Shown here: piece after piece, positions 24,999 through 33,503 of the stretch | How positions within the stretch are numbered: position 1 is the stretch's first letter | How the letters are laid out: every line of letters starts with the position of its first letter | Made by a program: the position numbers and the translations under genes | Notes under the pieces: generated by a model | Databases searched by the model: none | What the model was told of the DNA's origin: nothing | Seen by the model: the letters and a program-made list of their open reading frames with translations, nothing else | Assembly: GCF_020966755.1 (NCBI RefSeq) | Contig: NZ_JAJKFT010000010.1 | Coordinates: 3,250,720-3,314,719 of the forward strand | Origin: Blastopirellula sediminis | GTDB taxonomy: Bacteria > Planctomycetota > Planctomycetia > Pirellulales > Pirellulaceae | Direction of reading: 5' to 3' | DNA: 64,000 nucleotides

Positions 24999-25937
24999 GT
25001 GAAATTTCATCATAACCGGCGCGGCATTGGCCTGCGAGAAGTAATCATCGTCGGGGGCCTGATCGGGCTCGTCTTCCTGATGCTCGCTCCGCTGATTCTG
25101 CGGAGCCGCGAGAATGCGCGGCGTAACGCCTGTCTCTACCACCAGAAACTCCTCTCCGAAGCCCTGATCGTCTTTGAGGAAGATCGTCGCGAGCTGCCCG
25201 GCTACGCCAATCTGCAAGACGGCGAAGGAACGGCCACGACCGGCTGGCTGTTCCCCATCCTCCCCTATTTGCAGAGCCAGCTCTATCCCGAGTCGCTCGA
25301 ACCGCCGGTTCCCCCCTATCTGGAAGAGTTTCAGGCCTATTCCGCCCAAGGTGAACTCGCCGGAAAGCGGCCTGATTTCACGATTTACGAAGCGATCTGT
25401 CCCGATGACGCGCCAGAAGATCCGGAGCAATGGGGCGGGTTCAACTCCTACGTGGTCAACGGCGGGATGCCCGACGTCGAGCCGTCCGACGCGATTCCGG
25501 CCGACTGGGCGGCCAACGGCATCTTTCAGAACCGATTGAACCAGACCAAGAAGGTCGCCTTCGAGCAATTCACGTTGCTTCAGGTTTCGGAAATGGACGG
25601 CTTGGAGACGAGCCTGCTGCTGGGCGAGAACGTCGATGCCGGAGCTTGGACGTCGCCCAAAGAGGCCGAGATCGCTTTCGTCTGGAGCAATCGCCCCGAC
25701 GAGATCGTGGGAATCAACCAGCAAATCGGCAAGGGAGACGGTACGGCCAGGTTCGCCCGACTTTCGAGCTACCATCCCGGAGGCGTCAATCTGATGTTCG
25801 CCAGCGGCGCCGGAAAGTTCGTCAGCCAGCAAATTGATGCAATTCTGTTCGCGCAAATGCAGGCGACCAACGACGCTCAGGCCAAGGTCGCCGGGACCGA
25901 GGAACTGGTCTGGCCGGAGCCCGATCAGCGGAAATAA
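24999..25937 (+). CDS. DUF1559-like protein with degenerate pilin leader
   Basis: 312 residues from GTG at 24999, chosen because AAGGA lies 5-6 bases upstream. A longer frame reaches 24774 but its first 75 codons read like non-coding sequence. The N-terminus VKFHHNRRGIGLREVIIVGG keeps a Gly-x-x-x-x-Glu pilin-like leader, but with R in place of V before the Glu. A hydrophobic helix (GLIGLVFLMLAPLIL) and RSRENARRNACLYHQKLL follow as in DUF1559. The C-terminal HPGGVNLMFASGAGKF matches the family motif with changes. It is a divergent family member; whether the prepilin peptidase still processes it is uncertain. Divergent from the PilW-like gene. Confidence 0.8.
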   Translation: MKFHHNRRGIGLREVIIVGGLIGLVFLMLAPLILRSRENARRNACLYHQKLLSEALIVFEEDRRELPGYANLQDGEGTATTGWLFPILPYLQSQLYPESLEPPVPPYLEEFQAYSAQGELAGKRPDFTIYEAICPDDAPEDPEQWGGFNSYVVNGGMPDVEPSDAIPADWAANGIFQNRLNQTKKVAFEQFTLLQVSEMDGLETSLLLGENVDAGAWTSPKEAEIAFVWSNRPDEIVGINQQIGKGDGTARFARLSSYHPGGVNLMFASGAGKFVSQQIDAILFAQMQATNDAQAKVAGTEELVWPEPDQRK

Positions 25938-25971
25938 CGAATGTCGAAATCTGAATGACGAAATTGGGACT

Positions 25972-26321
25972 GGACCGCGGCGCGCGTTTTTTTCGGGCGG
26001 ATTGAAACGGCGACATTTACTTTGCCCCCGAATGAACAGTGGACCGCTGCACGCGTTTTTTTTGTGGGCGCCATGCTCTTCTCTCGACTGCGGGAGAAGA
26101 GCATGTCTTTGCCCCACGAACAGGACCATTCCCATGGGACTTGAGCGATGCGTTGGACTGGACCGCGGCGCACATTTTTTTGGGGGGGCGGATCGAAGCG
26201 GCGACATTTACTTCGCCCTCAAACCAACAGCGGACCGCTGCGCGCTTTTTTTTCGCCGGACCGAAGCGTCATTAATCCGTTAGCTTGCAAATGAACAGTG
26301 GACCGCAGCGCGATTTTTTTT
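25972..26321. repeat. Five copies of a GGACCGC(N)GC(G/A)CRC-T(7-8) element in a 0.7-kb non-coding region
   Basis: The region 25938-26683 has no convincing gene. Copies of GGACCGC followed by a GC-rich 6-8 bases and a run of 7-8 T begin at 25972, 26041, 26160, 26232 and 26300. The first pair and the second pair also share the sequence between them (cggcgacatttactt, gccc, then aacag), so a unit of about 95 bp recurs 188 bp later. T-run length varies between 7 and 8, which puts the copies in different reading frames and argues against coding. The T runs follow GC-rich sequence but lack a stable stem, so they are not standard terminators. Confidence 0.8.
26072..26105. repeat. Perfect 12-bp inverted repeat inside the repeat region
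   Basis: catgctcttctc at 26072-26083 pairs perfectly with gagaagagcatg at 26094-26105 around a 10-base loop. A related, imperfect version (atgctct at 26385-26391 and agagcat at 26410-26416) occurs about 300 bp on, again flanked by gctcttctc. Neither has a T tract on either side. Confidence 0.85.
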
Positions 26322-26683
26322 CTGCGCGCGTTTCTGCTCTCGAATTGCCAAAGAACGTGAAGTTGGGTGAACCGCATTGAAGAGATGCTCTTCTCGCGCA
26401 GATGCGATCAGAGCATGGCGCCAACGCCTGGGGACAAACTCCCCGCGACCTGAAATGGACCGCAAGTCCGTGCGCTTTGTCAAGCGACAATTTCGCCCGC
26501 TCCGGGGACCCATTGGATAATCCGTGGGACGCTCCTCCAGCCTGCACAATCGGCGCAATCGGCATCTCAGCAAACGCGCTGCGGTGATGCGCAGAAACTT
26601 CTGACCGCCAGCCCGGCGAGCGGGTCGTTTTGACGTATGTTTTTGGGTCACATCTCCAGCGCAGTTCGATAGTTAGCGCAGCA

Positions 26684-28093
26684 ATGACTCCCAACATTTC
26701 GGCAATTCGACAGCAATCAACGTTCCTCGACGCCTGTTATCGCGTCGTGGATGGGGTCGCAATCCTGCTTGGATTGTGGCTCGCCGTCGATTGGTCGCAC
26801 GTCCCGTTCAATTCGTCTCACCAATTCGCAGTCGCCGCTGCGATTGCCCTCTTCTACGTCGTCGCCGAGATTACCGGCGTCTATCGCAACTGGCGCGGCG
26901 TCTCGACGCAGCGCGAAGTTGGTTGCGGCATGGCGACTTGGGGAGCGAGCCTGATCGGTTTGATTCTCGTCGGCATCCTCACCGGTCACGCTCAATCGCA
27001 CTCGCTGCTGACGGCGTGGTACTGGTTGTGGTTTACGCCGGGGCTGATGGTGCTGATGCGAGTTGCGATTCGTTTGGTCCTCGAAACGTTGCGAGCCCGC
27101 GGGCTCAACTTTCGTGGCTTCGCCATCGTCGGCGTGAATCCGCTGGGGATGCAACTTGCCGCGAACATCCGCGATACGCCTGATCTCGGTTTGAAATTCG
27201 TCGGGTTCTTCGACGATCGTCCGCAAAGCCGCTTGCCGGAGATTCCCGCTTCGCTGGGCTCGCAGGTCGGCGACATCGCCAATTTGGTCGAACGAGCGCG
27301 ACGCGGCGAAGTCGAACAGATTTACATCACCTTCCCGATGCGAGCCGAAGAACGGATTCGAAAAGTCCTGGCGCAATTGAGCGACTCGACCGCTTCGGTT
27401 TATATCGTGCCTGACTTCTTCGTCTTCGAGTTGCTTCACTCGCGCTGGACCGACGTTCGCGGATTGCCGGTCGTCAGCGTCTTTGAAAACCCGCTCTATG
27501 GCGTTGATGGGCTGATGAAGCGAACCACCGACATCGTCTTCGGCTCGCTGATCTTGTTGTTCTGTGCATTGCCGATGTTGGCGATCGCGCTGGCCATCAA
27601 GTTGACGTCGGCGGGCCCGATCTTCTTCCGTCAGCGCCGATACGGCTTGGATGGACGGGAGTTTTACGTCTGGAAGTTCCGCACGATGACCGTCTGCGAA
27701 GATGGTCCGAAGATCACCCAGGCGACCCAAAACGACAAACGACTCACTTCGATCGGCGGCTTCCTCCGCCGGACTTCGCTCGACGAACTGCCGCAGCTGT
27801 TCAACGTGCTGTACGGCGATATGTCGCTGGTCGGCCCGCGTCCGCACGCGACCGCCCACAACGAAGAATATCGCAAGGTGATCCAAGGCTACATGCTGCG
27901 TCACAAGATCAAGCCGGGGATTACCGGGCTGGCGCAAGTGCGCGGCTGGCGCGGCGAGACCGATACGCTGGAGAAGATGGAACGTCGCATCGAATGCGAC
28001 CACGAGTACATTCGTACGTGGAGCATCTGGAACGACATCCGCATCTTGCTGCAGACCGTTTCAGTCGTGCTGCTGAAAAAGAACGCCTACTGA
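26684..28093 (+). CDS. Undecaprenyl-phosphate sugar phosphotransferase (WcaJ-like)
   Basis: 469 residues from ATG at 26684 (a TTG start at 26630 would add 18 unconvincing residues). Four hydrophobic helices lie in about 20-135. A Rossmann-like CoA_binding_3 domain follows (RGFAIVGVNPLGMQLAANI, then FVGFFDDRP). Next is a membrane helix (DIVFGSLILLFCALPMLAIA) and the bacterial sugar-transferase domain: SAGPIFFRQRRYGLDGREF, WKFRTM, RTSLDELPQLFNVLYGDMSL, VGPRPHA, KPGITGLAQVRGWRGETDT and DHEYIRTWSIWNDI. This is the polyisoprenyl-phosphate hexose-1-phosphate transferase family that loads the first sugar (often glucose) on undecaprenyl phosphate for exopolysaccharide. No other polysaccharide genes are adjacent. 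It overlaps the convergent next gene by 7 bp. Confidence 0.93.
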   Translation: MTPNISAIRQQSTFLDACYRVVDGVAILLGLWLAVDWSHVPFNSSHQFAVAAAIALFYVVAEITGVYRNWRGVSTQREVGCGMATWGASLIGLILVGILTGHAQSHSLLTAWYWLWFTPGLMVLMRVAIRLVLETLRARGLNFRGFAIVGVNPLGMQLAANIRDTPDLGLKFVGFFDDRPQSRLPEIPASLGSQVGDIANLVERARRGEVEQIYITFPMRAEERIRKVLAQLSDSTASVYIVPDFFVFELLHSRWTDVRGLPVVSVFENPLYGVDGLMKRTTDIVFGSLILLFCALPMLAIALAIKLTSAGPIFFRQRRYGLDGREFYVWKFRTMTVCEDGPKITQATQNDKRLTSIGGFLRRTSLDELPQLFNVLYGDMSLVGPRPHATAHNEEYRKVIQGYMLRHKIKPGITGLAQVRGWRGETDTLEKMERRIECDHEYIRTWSIWNDIRILLQTVSVVLLKKNAY

Positions 28094-30516
28094 TCGCCTG
28101 ATAGCAGCGCCAGTAGGTCGGCCATTTCCGCCAGCGTCAATTGGCCCGGCAGCCCTTCCGGCATGATCGACTTCTCCGCGGCGCGACGCTCGACGATCTC
28201 ATCGGGATCGACTTCAAAGGTCTTGCCGTTGGCGTCGACGAACAACTCACGCTTGTCCTCAACCAGACGATGCAGTGGGAAGCCGCTCAACACGCGACCG
28301 TCGTCCAGCAGCAACATCTCGGCGACGAACATCGGGCCGATCTCTTGGCTCGGCTGCAAGATCGACTGCAAGATGCGGCGACGATCGGTACGAGCCCCAA
28401 TATGCGTCAGATCGGGACCAACCTTGGCGCCGCGACCAGCGAACGTATGACAACGGGCGCAAGTCGCCCGGCCCGAGGTAAAGACGCGCCAGCCGGCGTC
28501 GCGACTGGTCTCGGTCGGCAACTTCGCCAACCAGGCGTCGACATCAGTCAACGCGGGATGCCCCGCCGTTTCCAACTTCGCGGGATCGAGCGACGCCCGC
28601 TTCGCCGCCGTAGCGATCGCCGCATCATCGCTGGCCGACAATTGCGACAGTAGCGACGCATACTTCGACTTTTCATCGGCCAATCCACTGATTGCGTCGG
28701 CACGCAGCTCCACCGGCAGCTGGCTTTCGACAGCGATCTTGGCGAGTTGTTCGGCGGCCTCCGGCGTCTGCCGCAGGGCAAGCGTGCGAACGGCGGCCGA
28801 CTGCAGCGCTGCGTTATCGCTATGGGCCCACTCCGTCAGCTTGTCGGTCGTCAGACTGGGGTGACCAGGCGGAAGAAGCGTGATCGCCATGGCCCGTGTG
28901 GCGGCCGAAGCGGTTGGCGACGTGGCGGTATCGCTGAGCAGTTTTTGGCTGAGCCATTCGCTGTTGCCCCCGACCTTGCCGCTTTGCAACCAGGCGATCG
29001 CCGCCAGGTAAACGGGGAACGAACGAGCCGAAAGCGTCCCGGAAGCAAGTTGCTTTTGCAGTTCTCCTTCGTACTGCTTCAGCTGTTCATCGGCGATCCA
29101 GCGAACCGCTTCGATGCGAACCGCTTCGTCCGAGTCGGCGAGCGCTTCGCTCAGATGCGCTTCATCCGCGGAGGCGCCGATCCAGCGCAATGCCTGCAAC
29201 ACGCCGAGACGCTGCTGACCGGTCGGCAACACGTCCCAATCGGTTTCCAGCAAACGCTGCGGCTGTTTGGTCAGACCGGCGATCGCGCCTTGACGGAGGA
29301 ACAGATCGGTCGAGTCGAGCGCCTGCAGATCAAACTCGGTGGCGAGCGAGCGGGCTTCTTTCTCCGCATCGGAAAGCAGTAGCGGCGCGTCTTTCGGCGG
29401 GCCGTTTTTCCACGAGAGTTTCCAGATGCGACCTTTGCCATGCACCGGATAGCTGCGATCGACCCAGTCGGCGAAGTAATAGGCGCCGTCCGGTCCTTCG
29501 ACCATGCCGGAAGGACGGAAGTTCTCGTCGCCGACGACCACCGGCGACATCCGTCCCCGCACGGTAGCGCCGCGATGTTCCAGCGTATAACGCTCGATGC
29601 GATGATCGCCCCAACTGGTGACCAGCAGCGTGCCATGATCGTACAACACGGCGCACGGAGCTTCGCCGGTTCCGGCCGCCATCGGCAACGTGCCGGGAAG
29701 TTCGGCGTCCCAGGCTTGCAGCGGATGAACGCCGGAGCGGCCGTAGCGGAATTGATAGCCATAGTCGCCGGTGTCGACGATTTCGAGCAAGCGGCACGGC
29801 GGACGACCATCGGGATCGTTATCGACGCAGAAGAGTCGCTCTTGCGGATCAAAGCACATGCCGAACGGATTCCAAACGCCGGTCGCGATCTTCCGCAGCT
29901 TCGATCCATCCGCTTCCGAATGATAGACGCAGCCCCCTTCTCCGCCGCCGCTGATTCGCGTCCCGTCCGATCCGACCAGCGCGAACGGTTCTCCCAGGTT
30001 TTCCCCCATGCCGAAGATCAGTGATCCATCGGGGGCGAACGTCAAACCGGCCAGTCCGTTGTGCGGGTAGTTCCCTTTCGTTTCGAGATGCGCGATCGGC
30101 GTGTTCTCGTCGGCGACGCCGTCGTTGTTGGTGTCGCGCAGGCGGAAGATTTCCATGCGGGTAGCGACGTAGATCGAGCCGTCCGGCGCCGCGGCCAGAC
30201 TCATCGTGTAGGTGGTTCCTTCGTAGAAGTTGCTCCACGCGTCGAACTTGCCGTCTCCGTCGCTATCGACGTACGCGCGTATGCGATCTTTCTCCGGTCC
30301 GACGTAGTCTTCTTTGCGATGATGCGTTTGCGATTCGATCACCAGCAGACGCCCCTTGGCGTCGAAGGCGATGCCGATCGGGGTGACGATCGCGGGATGC
30401 TCGGCGATCATCTCCAACTGCATCCGCTCATCAAGCACGCGCGGCGGTTCGGCCGTAGCAAAGGAGACGAATCCGAGAGCGCAAACGAGTGCGGAAAGTA
30501 GGAGACGATTTGACAT
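28087..30516 (-). CDS. PVC-type heme-binding (CxxCH) membrane-bound dehydrogenase
   Basis: 809 residues with signal peptide (MSNRLLLSALVCALGFVS, cleavage near TAE). Residues about 28-380 form a six-bladed propeller of the TIGR02604/GSDH-like type (QLEMIAEHPAIVTPIGIAFD, GRLLVIESQTHHRK, GDGKFDAWSNF, NGLAGLTFAPDGSLIFGMG, WNPFGMCFDPQERLFCVDND). Residues about 395-660 are helical HEAT-like repeats. The C-terminal domain has CARCH near residues 684-688 for covalent haem attachment, then GPDLTHIGARTDRRRILQSI and HRL, the TIGR02603 domain. Such proteins are planctomycete-expanded periplasmic oxidoreductases of unknown substrate. A ThuA gene is divergently placed, a common neighbour, which suggests sugar oxidation. 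Confidence 0.93.
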   Translation of the reverse strand: MSNRLLLSALVCALGFVSFATAEPPRVLDERMQLEMIAEHPAIVTPIGIAFDAKGRLLVIESQTHHRKEDYVGPEKDRIRAYVDSDGDGKFDAWSNFYEGTTYTMSLAAAPDGSIYVATRMEIFRLRDTNNDGVADENTPIAHLETKGNYPHNGLAGLTFAPDGSLIFGMGENLGEPFALVGSDGTRISGGGEGGCVYHSEADGSKLRKIATGVWNPFGMCFDPQERLFCVDNDPDGRPPCRLLEIVDTGDYGYQFRYGRSGVHPLQAWDAELPGTLPMAAGTGEAPCAVLYDHGTLLVTSWGDHRIERYTLEHRGATVRGRMSPVVVGDENFRPSGMVEGPDGAYYFADWVDRSYPVHGKGRIWKLSWKNGPPKDAPLLLSDAEKEARSLATEFDLQALDSTDLFLRQGAIAGLTKQPQRLLETDWDVLPTGQQRLGVLQALRWIGASADEAHLSEALADSDEAVRIEAVRWIADEQLKQYEGELQKQLASGTLSARSFPVYLAAIAWLQSGKVGGNSEWLSQKLLSDTATSPTASAATRAMAITLLPPGHPSLTTDKLTEWAHSDNAALQSAAVRTLALRQTPEAAEQLAKIAVESQLPVELRADAISGLADEKSKYASLLSQLSASDDAAIATAAKRASLDPAKLETAGHPALTDVDAWLAKLPTETSRDAGWRVFTSGRATCARCHTFAGRGAKVGPDLTHIGARTDRRRILQSILQPSQEIGPMFVAEMLLLDDGRVLSGFPLHRLVEDKRELFVDANGKTFEVDPDEIVERRAAEKSIMPEGLPGQLTLAEMADLLALLSGDQ

Positions 30517-30539
30517 GGGCGGGGACCGAGGAAGGAGCG

Positions 30540-30566
30540 TTGGGTAGGGGACGGGGCTATTATAAT
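30540..30566 (+). promoter_or_regulatory. Possible -35/-10 promoter of the ThuA gene
   Basis: TATAAT at 30561-30566 is a perfect -10 hexamer and TTGGGT at 30540-30545 a partial -35, but with a short 15-base spacer. The -10 lies in a near-palindromic attataat and so could also serve the divergent CxxCH gene, whose start is about 45 bases away. Only suggestive. Confidence 0.3.
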
Positions 30567-30663
30567 TCGATTACGGGGCAAGTTCTCGCACCTGACCGAA
30601 CTTTGGTTTATAACGGATAGCGACCCGTCCAACACCTTTTTTCCCGCCCAGGACCCGCTTCCC

Positions 30664-31674
30664 ATGCGAATTCTTCCGCTCGCACTCACCGCCGTGATGT
30701 TCGCCTCGCTCGCTTCCTTTTCGTGGGCCGCTGATCCATGGGTCGCTTACCCCGGAGGCGAAGGTCCGGGAGCCGGCAAGCATATCGTGCTGGTTTCCGG
30801 CGACGACGAATATCGCTCGGAAGAAATGTTGCCGGCGCTCGGGATGATTCTGTCCGAGCGACATGGCTTCAAGTGCACGGTCCTTTTCCCGATCGATCCG
30901 AAGTCAGGAGAAATCGCGCCGACCTATCAAACGAACATTCCCGGCGCCGGCACGCTGGCCGACGCCGACCTGATGATTCTGTTCACTCGCTTTCGCAACT
31001 TGCCGGCCGAACAGATGGAGCCGGTCCTCGACTATCTGAAGTCGGGCAAGCCGATCATCGCGCTGCGGACGGCGACCCATGCGTTCAACTTCCCGAAAGA
31101 TTCTCCCTACGCCAAATACAGTTGGAACAACGGCGGCGAGTTTGCCGGCGGCTTCGGTCGTCAGATCCTTGGCGAAACCTGGGTCAGCCATCATGGACAT
31201 CACGGTAGCGAAAGCACCCGCGGCGTGATCAACCCGGAACTGAAAGATCATCCGATCTTGCGCGGCGTGAGCGACATCTGGGGACCGACCGACGTTTACG
31301 GAATCAAGAAGCTGCCGGAGACGGCGGAAGTGCTGGTTCGGGGTCAGATCCTGACCGGTATGCAGCCGACCGATCCGCCGGTCGAAGATAAGCGTAACGA
31401 TCCGATGATGCCGATCATCTGGCTCAACAAGTACACGAACGAAAACGGCGCGGTCACCCCATCGCTGACCAGCACCTTCGGCTCGGCGGTCGACTTCAAG
31501 TGCGAAGACTATCGCCGCCTGTTGGTGAACGCCAGCTACTACTTCACGGGGCTGACCGACAAGATCGACGGCAAAGCGAACGTCGAGTTTGTCGGCGACT
31601 ACGAGCCGACCTTCTTCGGCTTTGGCAAAGCCAAAACCGGTACGACGCCGGCCAATTACGAGCTGAAAAAATAG
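30664..31674 (+). CDS. Secreted ThuA-like protein
   Basis: 336 residues with signal peptide (MRILPLALTAVMFASLASFS, cleavage near WAA-DP). The ThuA fold, a class I glutamine-amidotransferase-like domain, is shown by HIVLVSGDDEYRSEEMLPAL, LADADLMILFTRFRNLPAEQ, LKSGKPIIALRTATHAFNFP, FGRQILGETWVSHHGHHG, then HPILRGVSDIWGPTDVYGI. The nucleophile Cys of amidotransferases is replaced by Thr in LRTATHAF, as is usual for ThuA. In other bacteria ThuA takes part in 3-keto-trehalose metabolism. The divergent CxxCH dehydrogenase and the DUF1080 protein 10 kb away would fit keto-sugar chemistry, but this is inference. An intrinsic terminator follows 8 bp after the stop. Confidence 0.9.
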   Translation: MRILPLALTAVMFASLASFSWAADPWVAYPGGEGPGAGKHIVLVSGDDEYRSEEMLPALGMILSERHGFKCTVLFPIDPKSGEIAPTYQTNIPGAGTLADADLMILFTRFRNLPAEQMEPVLDYLKSGKPIIALRTATHAFNFPKDSPYAKYSWNNGGEFAGGFGRQILGETWVSHHGHHGSESTRGVINPELKDHPILRGVSDIWGPTDVYGIKKLPETAEVLVRGQILTGMQPTDPPVEDKRNDPMMPIIWLNKYTNENGAVTPSLTSTFGSAVDFKCEDYRRLLVNASYYFTGLTDKIDGKANVEFVGDYEPTFFGFGKAKTGTTPANYELKK

Positions 31675-31681
31675 TCGACTG

Positions 31682-31710
31682 AAAGGGCCGCCAAGCGGCC
31701 CTTTTTCTTT
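31682..31710 (+). terminator. Rho-independent terminator after the ThuA gene
   Basis: agggccgc pairs with gcggccct around a 3-base loop, extended by two A-T pairs, and is followed by tttttctttt. It ends just before the ribosome-binding site of the next gene at 31726. Confidence 0.85.
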
Positions 31711-31725
31711 TCTCAGGAGATCGCA

Positions 31726-32163
31726 ATGCTGACCGACCGTCGAATCTGGCTTTCGCTCGTCTCGCTACTCCTGTTCGCCCCGGCGCTATCGTTTGGCGGC
31801 GACATCACCGGCATGTACGACTGCGTCGGCGACAATGCCGGCGGCGGCCAATACCAGGGAACGGTCTTCATCTCCAAAAGCGGCGACGCCTACAAACTGG
31901 AATGGAACATCGCCGGAAGAAAGCACCAAGGAATCGCCATCCTGACCGACGGCGTGTTGGCGTCGAGCTGGATCATCAAGCAAGTCGGCCCCGGCGGCAT
32001 CGTCGTCCAAGGTGGCGTCGTCGTTTACAAGGTCGAACAAAACGGCCGTCTGAGCGGCAAATGGGTCGGGCACGGCGGCGGGAAGATTCTCACGGAAGTG
32101 CTGACGCCGCAGCAGCGCGTGGTGCGGAATGATCGGCCGGTGGGCACTTTGGCCGGTAAATAG
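31726..32163 (+). CDS. Small secreted protein of unknown function
   Basis: 145 residues, AGGAG 5-8 bases before the ATG. Signal peptide RIWLSLVSLLLFAPALSFGG. The mature part is beta-rich: DITGMYDCVGDNAGGGQYQG, TVFISKSGDAYKLEWNIAGR, KHQGIAILTDGVLASSWI, VVYKVEQNGRLSGKWVGHGG. The pattern GxYxCxGxNxxGGxYxGTV resembles small secreted proteins sometimes annotated as fibronectin-binding-like in spirochaetes and planctomycetes, but the match is from memory and weak. One Cys. It ends 3 bp from the convergent end of the A-B cluster. Confidence 0.75.
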   Translation: MLTDRRIWLSLVSLLLFAPALSFGGDITGMYDCVGDNAGGGQYQGTVFISKSGDAYKLEWNIAGRKHQGIAILTDGVLASSWIIKQVGPGGIVVQGGVVVYKVEQNGRLSGKWVGHGGGKILTEVLTPQQRVVRNDRPVGTLAGK

Positions 32164-32166
32164 AAT

Positions 32167-32826
32167 TTAGTAGGGCGCGTTCACCTTTTCGATCCACACG
32201 CGTAGCCCGGTCGCCGCCTTGCCAGAATTCTCCGCTTCTTCGATTTCACGATCTGGCATGCAAAAGACTTCGTCATGCAGGAAGCAGCGTCCCGCCTGAG
32301 GGGGCATTTGAACTGCGTCGATCCCTGAGCTGGGCGAATAAGAGCCGAGTTGCGGATTCCAAGTCGCGGGTTGTCGCTCCTCGAGGACCACCCGATCGTC
32401 AACAAGCGTCTGCAGCAGCCACACTTCGTTTTCGCGCAAATAGCGAATGACGATTACATGCTCCCCGGCGGTGAGAGACGCAGCGTTCGTTGCGATATTG
32501 GTCGCACGATCTGTTTGCAGACCGCTGGTCGTCCACGCGAGTTGGAAGTGGTCTCCGTTCGGAACAAAAACCTCCCAGGCGAATCCTTGACTGCCCGGGA
32601 CGTTTCTGCGCGAGGCGGAGATTTGCCTCCATGGTTGCTGAAAGGCGTCAGTCTCCAGTCTCAGCAGGTGCGACAATTGCAGTCGCGCTTGTGCGCACTG
32701 CTGAGGCAGTGTGAACAATGGAATCAGGACGCCGATCGTGGTGGTCAACAAGATCAGCGTCAGCAAGCTGAATTGCCCGAATCGACGCGGATTCGGCTCG
32801 GACGCCGGCGGCTCTTCGAAGCTCAT
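32167..32826 (-). CDS. Module protein B3 (single-pass membrane protein, FSLxTL anchor)
   Basis: 219 residues. A Pro/Glu-rich cytosolic start is followed by one helix containing FSLLTLILLTTTIGVLI at about residues 19-40 and an extracytoplasmic domain. It is paralogous to B1 and B2: WEVFVPNGDHFQL, TAGEHVIVIRYL, TLVDDRVVLEERQPATWN, and the end GLRVWIEKV. The match to B1 is strong (VDDQIVMQESQPADWN in B1). The domain reads as a beta-sandwich. Its start overlaps the A3 stop as ATGA. It is the last gene of the six-gene operon. I know no function for the family. Confidence 0.85.
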   Translation of the reverse strand: MSFEEPPASEPNPRRFGQFSLLTLILLTTTIGVLIPLFTLPQQCAQARLQLSHLLRLETDAFQQPWRQISASRRNVPGSQGFAWEVFVPNGDHFQLAWTTSGLQTDRATNIATNAASLTAGEHVIVIRYLRENEVWLLQTLVDDRVVLEERQPATWNPQLGSYSPSSGIDAVQMPPQAGRCFLHDEVFCMPDREIEEAENSGKAATGLRVWIEKVNAPY

Positions 32827-33503
32827 CGATTCGCTCCGTTTCCGCGAGAATGAATGAGTTTCTCAACCGCTTTTGCGCTGCCGATTTGAAGGCATAAGAC
32901 GGTGAAGTCGTCGTCTGGACTTTGGTATTCCAACTCATGCCGTAGTGACGTGGGCGCCGTCGCGCGAATCAACGTGACGATCTCCTCTTCGTCGAATTCG
33001 TAAATCTGCTGTTCCGCTGCAAACTCGAATTGCAGTTCGTCCCAGTGATCTTGCAGTAGCTTGCGGTGGTCCGGGTTGTCGATTCGCCAGTGCGACGAGC
33101 GGCCCGGTCCTGTGTAGAACAAAAATAACTCGTCGCCTACCGTCTCAAGCTTGATGCGGAGAAAGTTCCCCTGGACGGTCGTGAGGGGGCTGATCGCTTG
33201 AACCAGCGACGTGTCGGAAAAGCGAGTCATCATAGAGAAAGCGGGAGCGTAGTCGAGCGGCGCTTCGCAGCGCCAAGTCGCTTCCCGCGGATCGTCGCTT
33301 GGCAGCTTTAATAACTTGAACTTGGTTGGATCGCAATCGGAAAAATCGCCGAACTTGGCGATCAGTCTGGCCTGTTCTCCATGAAGATGGCGGAGTTGAT
33401 GACTCCAGATGCAAACGCCAAACAGTCCCCACAACGTCACCAGGATGAGCAGGACGTGAATGATCTGCAACGGAGTCAGCTCCCACTTTTTTCCCTCGCT
33501 CAT
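32823..33503 (-). CDS. Module protein A3 (single-pass membrane protein)
   Basis: 226 residues from ATG at 33503, which shares one base with the B2 stop (TGATG); a longer in-frame start at 33524 is less likely. One helix (LQIIHVLLILVTLWGLFGVC) lies near the N-terminus. The outer domain matches A1: RLIAKFG, FKLLKLPSDDP..ATW, HWDELQFE, EIVTLIRATAP and VLCLQIGS correspond to RLTATFG, FQILRVPTDEP..LAW, YWDELKIE, KVIDLIRITAP and CLLIRIGT. No catalytic motif is seen. Overlaps B3 by 4 bp. Confidence 0.85.
   Translation of the reverse strand: MSEGKKWELTPLQIIHVLLILVTLWGLFGVCIWSHQLRHLHGEQARLIAKFGDFSDCDPTKFKLLKLPSDDPREATWRCEAPLDYAPAFSMMTRFSDTSLVQAISPLTTVQGNFLRIKLETVGDELFLFYTGPGRSSHWRIDNPDHRKLLQDHWDELQFEFAAEQQIYEFDEEEIVTLIRATAPTSLRHELEYQSPDDDFTVLCLQIGSAKAVEKLIHSRGNGANR

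Noticed and set aside
25834-26697. Several open frames on both strands in the repeat patch (for example 25834-26283 plus, 26280-26651 minus)
   Set aside because: They contain translations of the GGACCGC/T-run element in different frames, have no ribosome-binding sites and no protein-like composition.
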